A stretch of 64,000 nucleotides of DNA, taken from assembly GCA_021821305.1 (NCBI GenBank), contig JAKACP010000001.1, positions 744,001 to 808,000 on the forward strand, written 5' to 3'. The DNA comes from a bacterium (lineage in GTDB: Bacteria; Patescibacteria; Paceibacteria; Moranbacterales; UBA1568). Position 1 is the stretch's first letter. Each line of letters opens with the position of its first letter. Positions 1 through 7,469 of this stretch are shown here, piece by piece. The notes under the pieces were generated by a model that did not search any database, was not told the DNA's origin, and worked only from the letters and a program-made list of their open reading frames with translations. The position numbers and the translations under genes were made by a program.

Positions 1-263
1 TACGCGGTTCCGGAATCCCAGAAAGCCTGAATCTGCTGGGTCGTCCGGCCGTCGGTATTGTGCGCGAGGTACCATTTGTAGAAATGGATACCCGATTCGG
101 CGATCTGGAACGACTGCTCGCGCGCGTTCGTATAGAGGCTGTTCTTGATCTGCGCCGTCACGAACGTGAGGATGGACGTGAGCAGGATGGATACGGACGC
201 CATGATGACGAGCCCGTACGCGAGCGCCGATCCCTGCCTTGTCCCCGTGCGGTTATTGCGCAT
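1..263 (-). CDS. PilX-like type IV pilus minor pilin, 3' end cut by window edge
   Basis: The first 87 codons are visible; the gene runs off the left edge. The N-terminus is a short basic stretch (MRNNRTGTRQGSALAYG) followed by one hydrophobic segment (about residues 14-37) and an amphipathic helix ending QSFQIAESGIHFYKW. That is the layout of PilX/PilV-type minor pilin assembly proteins, where the (A/S)ES G motif follows the membrane helix. It lacks a clear prepilin GFTLIE motif, as PilX-type proteins in this lineage often do. The start codon overlaps the end of the upstream prepilin gene by 11 bp, so the two are translationally linked in the pilus operon. The exact subfamily is inferred. Confidence 0.7.
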   Translation of the reverse strand, partial: MRNNRTGTRQGSALAYGLVIMASVSILLTSILTFVTAQIKNSLYTNAREQSFQIAESGIHFYKWYLAHNTDGRTTQQIQAFWDSGTA

Positions 264-885
264 AGTCGTTGAGATTGCGGAACTCCGTGAACGACTCGAT
301 ATTGGTGTCGTCCGGGGCGTTGTTGGGGTCGATATTGATGACCAGGCGGACCTTGGCGAGCCGCGCGGCGCGTATGCTGATCGGGGTGGCGAGCGGATTG
401 TTCACGGTGTCGCCGGGATAGTCCTCGTTGTAGTAGGTGAAGACCGGTTCGGTCGGTTCGTTCGCGATATCGGAGGCGAGCGTCGTCACCGTCCCGTCCC
501 CGCTCGCGTAGGTCACCGGCTGGGTCGCGGACGGTTCCCGGATGCCGCGCTTGAAATCCCCGTTATCGAGGAAATAGTGCACGCGTTCCGTCACGCCGTC
601 CTCGTCGATATCGATATACGCGGTCAGATCGAAATCATCCCCCGCCTCGATCGGATAGTCGCCGTTGTCGCCCTGCCGGACCTTGCGGAGCTCCGAGACC
701 GTCACGCTGACCGCGCGGGAGGCGGCGGCCGAAGCGAGGCCGGTCTCGACGAGGAACGCGTTCGACTGCCAGCTCCGGAGGAAGAGTATCGTGAACCCCT
801 CCATGGCGACGAGCACGATGAAAATCGATACCATCACCTCGACGAGGGTCATGCCGCGAAGCCGATTGTACCGGTTCCGTCCCAT
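253..885 (-). CDS. Type IV prepilin (PilW/PulJ-like minor pilin)
   Basis: A 210-residue protein with a class III prepilin leader. The basic leader MGRNRYNRLRG is followed by the cleavage and N-methylation site G|MTLVEVMVSIF with the conserved Glu at position +5, then a 20-residue hydrophobic helix. The rest is a soluble pilin head with Asp-rich loops (AYIDIDEDG), suggesting calcium binding. PilD-type peptidase would cleave after Gly12. It sits one base after the larger prepilin upstream and overlaps the next minor pilin, so it belongs to the pilC-led operon. Family membership as a minor pilin is firm; equivalence to PilW or PulJ is inferred from size and position. No Shine-Dalgarno site is evident. 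Confidence 0.8.
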   Translation of the reverse strand: MGRNRYNRLRGMTLVEVMVSIFIVLVAMEGFTILFLRSWQSNAFLVETGLASAAASRAVSVTVSELRKVRQGDNGDYPIEAGDDFDLTAYIDIDEDGVTERVHYFLDNGDFKRGIREPSATQPVTYASGDGTVTTLASDIANEPTEPVFTYYNEDYPGDTVNNPLATPISIRAARLAKVRLVINIDPNNAPDDTNIESFTEFRNLNDYAQ

Positions 886-886
886 A

Positions 887-2302
887 TCAGTTCGCGGTCA
901 GGGTTATGGCCTTTTTCTCGAGCACGTTGCCGGCGACATCCACGGTCCCCGTGTCCGTCCCGTATCCGGTCGCGCTCGTCTCGATGTCATACGTCCCCGC
1001 GACGAGCGCCGGGAGCGCCGTCGGGAAGAACGCCTGCCCGTTCGCGTTCGTCGTGACCGTCGCATCGTAGACGAGCGTCGCGTTCGTAAGGCGGACCGAC
1101 GCGCCGGCTATACCGGCTCCGGACACGCTGTCGCTCACCGTCACGAGGAGCGACCCGACGGATTTGTCGAGGAGGACGATGGTCGCGGTCTTCGTCTCGC
1201 CGGGAAGGACGTCGATCTTCTCTTCGGCCGCCACGATCGAGTCGCTCCCATGGAAAATCTCGTATCCGGTCTCGCCGGCGCCGAGCGTGAAGACATACTG
1301 TCCGTAGCTCTCGTCCGGATAGGAGACACTGCCGCTCCCGCCCGTGGTATCGGTCCGGAGGAACGCGTATACCGGGTCGGGCGGATTCGAAAGCGTGACG
1401 GTGCCGAGCTGTCGTCCTCCCTCGAGCGTGAAGTCGATATCCGGAATCGCGGTACCGAACGGGTCCTTCGTCGCGATCGTGATGTCGGCTTCCCGGTCCA
1501 TGACGAGGGACTTCTGGTTGATCGACCCGGCGACGACGGACGCATGGAGATCGAGCGGATCGAACGATGACGCCGGAGGAGCCGGATACGTCCGGGCTCC
1601 GTAGTATCCCGCCTTCGTCACGATGATCTCGTACTCCTGGTTGCTCGGGGCGGCGCCGAGCCGTATGAGGTTGCCGGTCGCGTCGGTGAGGTCGGTGAAG
1701 TCGAGTCCGAGGGTCGTGTTCACGACCCGGACCGTGGCGCCGGGAACGCCGGAACCGGACGCATCGAGCACGTTGATCGACAACACGCCCGTATTCGAGG
1801 CGGACTCCACGCCGTCGGGAGAAACCGTCGTGAAGGTCACCACCTCGTGCGCCCACCCGCCCGTGCCCCACGATACCGCGATGCGCACGCTCTTGTAGTC
1901 CGTCGGAGATGAGTCGTTCGGACTGCCACCGACGGTCCCGTCGTACGGATCGTCGATATACCTCACCGACGTGTGCACCTCATAGGTCGAATTGCTCGCG
2001 GCGACGGTCTCGTATTCGAGGATATCGCCGGCGGGAATGCCGTATACCCATGCGGAGCCGTTCCAGTACTTCGTGCCGATGATGTCGTAGTCGAGGCTCC
2101 GGACGATCTCCATCCTCTGGTTCGCGAGCGCCGTCGCGCCGAGCCGGTTGCGCGCGTCGAGCATATGCTGCGTGCTGAGCGACCAGGTCGAATAGAAGCT
2201 CGTGGTGATGACGGAAAAGAGAAAGAGGAGCGTCAGCGCCTCGATGAGCGTGAAACCCGCCGCCTTGTTCCTTGTTCCTTGTTCCTTGTTTCTTGGCATC
2301 AT
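887..2302 (-). CDS. Large type IV prepilin with carboxypeptidase-regulatory-like repeats
   Basis: A 471-residue protein. Residues 1-16 form a basic leader ending at the prepilin site G|FTLIEALTLLFLFS (Glu +5). After the membrane helix comes a pilin head, then from about residue 175 three related beta-sandwich segments of the carboxypeptidase D regulatory or Ig-like type, with recurring signatures (SGVPGATVRVVN, TAIPDIDFTLEGG, AGIAGASVRLTN). Such modules usually extend adhesins, so this may be a tip or adhesive minor pilin; that role is inferred. The leader contains NKEQGTRNK, encoded by a 7-bp tandem repeat at 2263-2290. The two adjacent ATG codons at 2302 and 2299 overlap the pilC stop. Confidence 0.8.
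   Translation of the reverse strand: MMPRNKEQGTRNKAAGFTLIEALTLLFLFSVITTSFYSTWSLSTQHMLDARNRLGATALANQRMEIVRSLDYDIIGTKYWNGSAWVYGIPAGDILEYETVAASNSTYEVHTSVRYIDDPYDGTVGGSPNDSSPTDYKSVRIAVSWGTGGWAHEVVTFTTVSPDGVESASNTGVLSINVLDASGSGVPGATVRVVNTTLGLDFTDLTDATGNLIRLGAAPSNQEYEIIVTKAGYYGARTYPAPPASSFDPLDLHASVVAGSINQKSLVMDREADITIATKDPFGTAIPDIDFTLEGGRQLGTVTLSNPPDPVYAFLRTDTTGGSGSVSYPDESYGQYVFTLGAGETGYEIFHGSDSIVAAEEKIDVLPGETKTATIVLLDKSVGSLLVTVSDSVSGAGIAGASVRLTNATLVYDATVTTNANGQAFFPTALPALVAGTYDIETSATGYGTDTGTVDVAGNVLEKKAITLTAN
2263..2296. repeat. CCTTGTT heptanucleotide tandem repeat
   Basis: Four perfect head-to-tail copies of CCTTGTT (2263-2290) are followed by a degenerate fifth (TCTTGG). Because 7 is not a multiple of 3, each copy is read in a different phase; on the minus strand this gives the alternating Asn-Lys-Glu-Gln-Gly-Thr-Arg leader of the prepilin. 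It lies exactly at the junction of pilC and the prepilin gene. Copy-number change would shift the frame of the leader relative to its start codon. Confidence 0.9.
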
Positions 2303-3519
2303 TTGATATTTTCCAGCACGCTGTACATCGGCTGGAGCATGGCGATCGCGAAAAATCCGACTCCGCCGCCGATGAAGAGCATGAGTACCGGCTCGATGAT
2401 GGACGACATGTTCTTGGTGATCTGATTGACCTCCTCCTCGTAGAACTCGGCGAGTCTCTCGAGCACGAGATCGGTCTTGCCGGTCTCCTCGCCGACCTCG
2501 ATGATCTGGGCGACGAGGATCGGGAATATGCGCTCGTGCGCGGCGATGATCTTGGACAGTTCGGTCCCCTTCTGTATCGCCTCGATCCCTTCCCGGAGCG
2601 CGTCACGGTAGTAGACGTTGCCGAGCGTCTTGGAAACGATGGTGAGCGAATCGACGACCGACACGCCGCTCTTGAGGAGCGAGCTGTAGATGCGCGCGAA
2701 CCGCGCCGCGTTCACCTTGATGATGATGTTGCCGACGATGGGCATCCGCAGGAAGACATAGTGGAAGAACCTCTTCCCCGACGGCGTCCCGTAGAGGAAC
2801 TTCACGGCCAGCACGGCCGCGACGACGATCGCGACGGAGAGGATCGCGTGCGCACGGAGGAAGTCGCTCACGCCCATGATGAAGAGCGTGCTCTTGGGCA
2901 GCTGGACGTCCATGTCCGCGAATACGCCGGTGATCTTGGGAAGGATGTAGGTGAGCATGAGGATGCCGATGCCGATCATCGCGACGACGATGACCGCCGG
3001 ATACGTCATGGCGCCCCGCACCTTGCTCTTGAGGTCGTGCTCCTTTTCGAGCTGGAGCGCGAGGATATTGAGCACGGTCTCGAGATTGCCGGACACCTCG
3101 CCGACATAGACCATGTTCGTGAAAAGCTCGCTGAAGACCGTCGGGTATTTCGCCAGGCTCTCCGAGAGCGTCTTTCCGGCCTGGATCTCATCGTGGACAT
3201 CCTCGAGGATCTTCCGGAAGGCCTTGTTCTTCGTCTGGACGGAGAGGCTCTTGATGGCGCGCGCGACGACGAGCCCCGAGGAGATCATCACCGCGAGGTT
3301 GCGCGCGAACACCATCTTTTCCTTGAGCGGAACGGATAAAAACCGGTCGAGAAACCGGACCTGTATCGTGGACTCCGTCTTCAGTTCCTTCGCCGAGGTG
3401 AGGAGGAACCCCTGGGCGCGCAGATCCTGCGCGAGCGTCCGTTCGTCCTTCGCTTCGGCCTCGCCGGCCGTCGACTCACCGCCCGCGATGTTCTTGGCCG
3501 TGTAGAGAAATTTCGGCAT
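2299..3519 (-). CDS. pilC: Type IV pilus inner-membrane platform protein PilC/GspF
   Basis: A 406-residue protein of normal family length. It starts MPKFLYTAKN, the usual PilC N-terminus, and carries two T2SSF domains (about residues 70-195 and 275-395). Each is followed by hydrophobic segments, including one near residues 165-195 and the C-terminal pair ending GGVGFFAIAMLQPMY. PilC couples the cytoplasmic assembly ATPase PilB to the growing pilus in the inner membrane. An upstream in-frame extension overlapping the neighbouring gene was rejected because 3519 gives the standard N-terminus. It leads the operon with three minor pilins; the PilB ATPase is at 52-54 kb. No Shine-Dalgarno site; an extended -10 box lies about 30 bp upstream. 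Confidence 0.92.
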   Translation of the reverse strand: MPKFLYTAKNIAGGESTAGEAEAKDERTLAQDLRAQGFLLTSAKELKTESTIQVRFLDRFLSVPLKEKMVFARNLAVMISSGLVVARAIKSLSVQTKNKAFRKILEDVHDEIQAGKTLSESLAKYPTVFSELFTNMVYVGEVSGNLETVLNILALQLEKEHDLKSKVRGAMTYPAVIVVAMIGIGILMLTYILPKITGVFADMDVQLPKSTLFIMGVSDFLRAHAILSVAIVVAAVLAVKFLYGTPSGKRFFHYVFLRMPIVGNIIIKVNAARFARIYSSLLKSGVSVVDSLTIVSKTLGNVYYRDALREGIEAIQKGTELSKIIAAHERIFPILVAQIIEVGEETGKTDLVLERLAEFYEEEVNQITKNMSSIIEPVLMLFIGGGVGFFAIAMLQPMYSVLENIK

Positions 3520-3547
3520 ACCAGATATGTGTGTGTCCGTTTTTTTC

Positions 3548-3556
3548 AGTATACCA
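3548..3556 (-). promoter_or_regulatory. Extended -10 promoter for the pilC operon
   Basis: On the minus strand the sequence reads TGGTATACT, an extended -10 element, about 30 bp upstream of the pilC start in the 80-bp gap after the 3600-4526 gene. No good -35 box is seen at the normal distance, as expected for TGn-dependent promoters. Confidence 0.55.
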
Positions 3557-3599
3557 CGAAATGCGGAAAATCGCGCCAAGAAAACAGCGCGCATCGGAA

Positions 3600-4526
3600 T
3601 CACTTCCCGATGCGCAATTCCGCGAATAGCCGCGTGAATTTTTCGAAATGACGGGGGCCGCGGGGCCGTGGAAGGAAGATGAGCGTCGAGTCGGTGGCCT
3701 CGATATGCGCTCCTTCCCACTTCGTCTTCGGATTGCGCTCGATCTTCCCCTTCTGCCAACGCCCGAGCGCGGACTCGAGCGAGGAGGAATCGAGGAGACG
3801 CTCCAGGAACCGCTGAATGAACGGCGCCGCCGAGGGCTCCGGCCGATACCACAGAGGAAGGAGTTCCGTCGGATGGAAATTCGGCTGGAGGTCGGCGATC
3901 CATCGGTTCCTGAGCTCGAAGCGGCGGAACACGTCCTCGCCGACGATCGGGATGAGAAACCGGTATTCGTTCGCGGAAAAGAGGTCCTTGGAAGAGATTT
4001 CCAGGCGATCGAGGGCGACGTAGTAGTTGAGACACGCGCGGTCGCGCGACCACTCGCCGTGGCGGCGCTTGCCGATCATATGCAGGAAGCCGGTGAGGAT
4101 CGTCCTCCCCGTCCAGATACGTCCCTCCTTGAGGACGACGAACAAATCCCAATCGCTCTCCGTATCGCTCTGCTTCATCGCGAGACTTCCCGTCACGCCG
4201 ACCATCCGGACGAACGGAACGAACGGAAGAAGCCGGGCGAGCCGGCGGACACGTTTGAGCTTGGCGGACGATATCTTGTCCTTCCGCAGGCGGGAATCGA
4301 CCAGATCCCCGTGCCCCTTGAGGAAATAGAATCCGTCGCGCGTCTCGATCCGACCCGCGAGCGCGTCTTCCCCGAGCGCGCGGACGATGTCCCGGAGCGA
4401 CGCTCGCCGATCCTCCTCGGGGCCGTCCATGACGATGCGATGTTCCCAGATCTCGAACGCGGTCAGCGGCAGGCCGAACACATCATAGTAGGCGATGGTG
4501 CCGAGAAGATCCTTGGAGAGAGACAT
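3600..4526 (-). CDS. Nucleotidyltransferase-fold protein of unknown substrate
   Basis: A 308-residue soluble protein. Residues about 110-135 carry VTGSLAMKQSDTESDWDLFV, which matches the G-S-x9-D-x-D signature of the pol-beta nucleotidyltransferase fold with two metal-binding aspartates. The N-terminal 100 residues look like a winged-helix-like helical domain, and the C-terminal third is basic. Proteins of this layout are widespread in Patescibacteria genomes, but I know of no established substrate. It sits downstream of uvrA copy 1 with a palindromic spacer between them (4530-4595), and upstream of the pilus operon. The start at 4526 is the first ATG after that spacer. Assignment of the fold is fairly secure; function is unknown. 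Confidence 0.65.
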   Translation of the reverse strand: MSLSKDLLGTIAYYDVFGLPLTAFEIWEHRIVMDGPEEDRRASLRDIVRALGEDALAGRIETRDGFYFLKGHGDLVDSRLRKDKISSAKLKRVRRLARLLPFVPFVRMVGVTGSLAMKQSDTESDWDLFVVLKEGRIWTGRTILTGFLHMIGKRRHGEWSRDRACLNYYVALDRLEISSKDLFSANEYRFLIPIVGEDVFRRFELRNRWIADLQPNFHPTELLPLWYRPEPSAAPFIQRFLERLLDSSSLESALGRWQKGKIERNPKTKWEGAHIEATDSTLIFLPRPRGPRHFEKFTRLFAELRIGK

Positions 4527-4529
4527 AAC

Positions 4530-4595
4530 GGGTGGCCTGTGACATGTGACAAGGAAGGAATCCTTTTTGTCGCTTGTTTCTTGTCACTTGTCCCT
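4530..4595. repeat. Imperfect palindromic spacer built of GTGACA/CTTGT words
   Basis: The left half contains GTGACATGTGACAAG and the right half CTTGTTTCTTGTCACTTGTC. The core GTGACAAG (starting about 4539) pairs perfectly with CTTGTCAC near 4582. The spacer fills the junction between the nucleotidyltransferase gene and uvrA copy 1. It resembles, in style but not wording, the other junction spacers reported in this window. Confidence 0.7.
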
Positions 4596-7384
4596 TACAG
4601 ATATTTCGCGGTCGGGCTTTTCTTGCAGGCCTTGAGCGCAGCCGGCGTGCCGGCGCAGATGAGCTCCCCGCCCCTCTGGCCGCCGTCGGGCCCGAGCTCG
4701 ATCACCCAGTCCGCGTGGTTGATGACATCGGTGCTGTGTTCGACGACGAGTACGGTGTTGCCCTTGTCGACGAGCGCGTCGAGCACGTCGAGGAGCCGCC
4801 TCGTGTCCTCGAAATGGAGTCCGATCGTCGGTTCGTCGAGGATATAGAGCGTGTTGCCGCTCGACTTGCGGGCGAGTTCGGTCGCGAGCTTGACGCGCTG
4901 CGCCTCGCCGCCGGAGAGCGTCGGCGCGGATTGTCCGAGCACGAGGTACCCTAAGCCCACATCCTCGAGCGTCCGGAGCTTCTCCTCGATCTGCGGCTGG
5001 TCGAGAAAGAACGTGCGCGCTTCGGAGACGGTCATGGAAAGCACTTCGGAGATGTTCATGCCGCGCCACTCGATCGAAAGCGTCTTCTGGTTGTAGCGGC
5101 TGCCGCCGCAGGTCTCGCACGGCGCGTACATGTCCGGCAAGAGGTACATCTCGATCTTGCGCATGCCGGCGCCCTGGCAGGCCTCACAGCGGCCTCCGCG
5201 CATATTGAAGGAGAAATGGCTCGCGTCGAACCGTTCGCGCTCGGCTTCGGGCGTCGCGGCGAACAGGTCGCGGATATGGTTGAAGACGCCCGTATAGGTC
5301 GCGGCATTCGAACGCGGCGTGCGCCCGATGGGATCCTGGTTCACCGTGATGACCTTGTCGATATGCTCGAGCCCCTCGACCCGATCATGCGCGCCGGGAA
5401 CCGCGAGCGCGCCGTAGAAATGGGCGGCGAGGACGCGGGAAAGGATATCATCGACGAGCGAGGATTTCCCCGAGCCGGACACGCCAGACACCGCGACGAA
5501 CATCCCGAGCGGGATGTGCGCGTCCACGCCCTTCAAGTTGTGTTCCGTCGCCCCGATTATGGAAAGGAAGCGTCCGTTCCCCTTGCGGACGGTCTTCTTG
5601 TTCGAAACCTGCTGTTTGCCGGAAAGATAGAGGCCGGTCGTCGATTTCGAAGCCATGAGTTTTTCCGGACTGCCGGCGAAGATGACTTCGCCGCCCCGGC
5701 GCCCGGCACCCGGACCGAAGTCGATGATATGGTCGGCCTTCTTCATGATCGCGCGGTCATGCTCGACGACGACGAGCGAGTTGCCGCCTTCGCGGAGCTC
5801 GAGCATGGCATCGACGAGACGGTCCGTATCCCGGCTGTGGAGACCGACCGACGGTTCGTCGAGGACATAGAGGATTCCGGACAGTCCCGAACGCATCTGC
5901 ACCGCGAGCCGTATGCGCTGTGCCTCCCCGCCGGAGACCGTATCCGCCCCGCGGGAGAGATCGAGATACCCGAGACCCACTTTTTCCACCGCGGCGAGCC
6001 GCGCGTCCATCTCGCGGAAAATGATGTCGGTCACCCGCTTGGCTTCGCCCGTATACGTCTTGGCGAGCGTCCTGAAAAACGGCTGGAGGTCGGCGACGCT
6101 CCGCTTCGACATGTCATGGATGGAAAGACCGTCGATCTTCACCGACAGCGATTCGGGCTTGAGCCGACGACCCTCGCATTCCGAACACGGTTTCTTCACC
6201 ATGCACTCCTCGAGCTCCGACCGGAAGTGATCCGATCGCGCCTCGCGGTACTTCTGGTCGAGGATGGAGAGCACGCCGGGGAAACCGCCCTCCTTGCCCT
6301 CGCCGGAAAGGATGATGCCGAGCTGTTTCCGCGTCAGCTTCTTCGTCGGGACGGTGAGCGGGATCCGATGCCGGGCGGCGACCTCCTCGAGCACCTTCAT
6401 CGGGCCGTTGCCGTTGCCGCGTTCGCCGCCGGTCTTGGCGAGCGGGCGGATCGCGCCTTCGAGTATCGAAAGGTTGGGATTCGGGATCACGAGATCGGGA
6501 TCGAACTCGAGCGTCACCCCGAGACCCGAGCACCGCTGGCACGCGCCGACGGGACTGTTGAACGAGAAATGGCTCGGCGTGAAATCGGCGAAGCTCGTGC
6601 CGCACGCCTCGCAGAGGAAGAGGTTCTTGTACGGATGTTCCACGTCGCCGGCGAGCAGGATCATCGAGCCGTTCCCGACCCGGAACGCCGTCTCGAGCGA
6701 GTCGAGTATGCGCTCCTTGTCCGGGCGGGCCGTATCGAGCACGAGGCGGTCGACGACGATGCCGATTTCCGGTCCGGCGTCCTTGCGGCCGGAGAGCGAT
6801 TCTTCGGCTTCGCGGATCGTCATCACTTCCCCGTCGACGCGGACGCGGACATAGCCCCATTCGGACGCCTGCGCGAGCATGGCTTCGGGTTTCTTCCCGG
6901 AAAACGCTTCCGGAAAGGCGACGAACGCGATCTGAGTGCCGTCCGGGAACGCGAGCATCTCGCCCAGTATTTCCATGGGCGTCTTTTTCGAGAGCGCCAT
7001 GCCGCATCCCGGGCAGTGCGGGATGCCTTCTTTCGCGAACAGCAGTCGGAGGTAGTCGTAGATTTCCGTCATCGTGCCCACCGTGGAACGCGGACTGCGG
7101 GACACGGATTTCTGGTCGATGGAGATGGCGGGGATGAGATTGTGTATCGCGTCGACATCCGGCTTGTCGAACGCCTCCATGAAGTTCCTCGCGTACGAGG
7201 AGAGCGATTCCATATACCGCCGGTTGGCTTCGGCGTAGAGCGTGTCGAACGCGAACGAGGATTTGCCGGATCCGGACAGCCCGGTGATGACGACGAAGGA
7301 TTCCCGCGGGACGTCTGCGCTTACGTTCTTGAGATTATTCACTCTGGCTCCTCGGACTTCGATGACCGGTTTCTTCATACCCAT
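4595..7384 (-). CDS. uvrA: Excinuclease ABC subunit A, copy 1
   Basis: A 929-residue protein, normal UvrA length. It has two ABC ATPase halves (Walker A GLSGSGKSS near residue 35 and GVSGSGKSS near 615), signature motifs LSGG twice, and the zinc modules CEACQGAG...CETCGG near residue 720. UvrA scans DNA for damage as a dimer and loads UvrB. The insertion domain between the two CxxC pairs of the first half is present (around EFDPDLVIPN), but the UvrB-binding region near residues 130-240 is divergent and lacks the KNKKH motif. The start at 7384 has the CCT-ATG context; a second in-frame ATG lies at 7378. It is downstream of uvrC, 85 bp away. A second uvrA lies at 14.3-16.9 kb. Confidence 0.93.
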   Translation of the reverse strand: MGMKKPVIEVRGARVNNLKNVSADVPRESFVVITGLSGSGKSSFAFDTLYAEANRRYMESLSSYARNFMEAFDKPDVDAIHNLIPAISIDQKSVSRSPRSTVGTMTEIYDYLRLLFAKEGIPHCPGCGMALSKKTPMEILGEMLAFPDGTQIAFVAFPEAFSGKKPEAMLAQASEWGYVRVRVDGEVMTIREAEESLSGRKDAGPEIGIVVDRLVLDTARPDKERILDSLETAFRVGNGSMILLAGDVEHPYKNLFLCEACGTSFADFTPSHFSFNSPVGACQRCSGLGVTLEFDPDLVIPNPNLSILEGAIRPLAKTGGERGNGNGPMKVLEEVAARHRIPLTVPTKKLTRKQLGIILSGEGKEGGFPGVLSILDQKYREARSDHFRSELEECMVKKPCSECEGRRLKPESLSVKIDGLSIHDMSKRSVADLQPFFRTLAKTYTGEAKRVTDIIFREMDARLAAVEKVGLGYLDLSRGADTVSGGEAQRIRLAVQMRSGLSGILYVLDEPSVGLHSRDTDRLVDAMLELREGGNSLVVVEHDRAIMKKADHIIDFGPGAGRRGGEVIFAGSPEKLMASKSTTGLYLSGKQQVSNKKTVRKGNGRFLSIIGATEHNLKGVDAHIPLGMFVAVSGVSGSGKSSLVDDILSRVLAAHFYGALAVPGAHDRVEGLEHIDKVITVNQDPIGRTPRSNAATYTGVFNHIRDLFAATPEAERERFDASHFSFNMRGGRCEACQGAGMRKIEMYLLPDMYAPCETCGGSRYNQKTLSIEWRGMNISEVLSMTVSEARTFFLDQPQIEEKLRTLEDVGLGYLVLGQSAPTLSGGEAQRVKLATELARKSSGNTLYILDEPTIGLHFEDTRRLLDVLDALVDKGNTVLVVEHSTDVINHADWVIELGPDGGQRGGELICAGTPAALKACKKSPTAKYL

Positions 7385-7469
7385 AGGAAACGCTCGCGCG
7401 GAATAAAAGTCGTTCTCCAGCATACACCGGAATCCGTCCGCTGTAAACCGCCGCCCCGGCGCAGGGATT

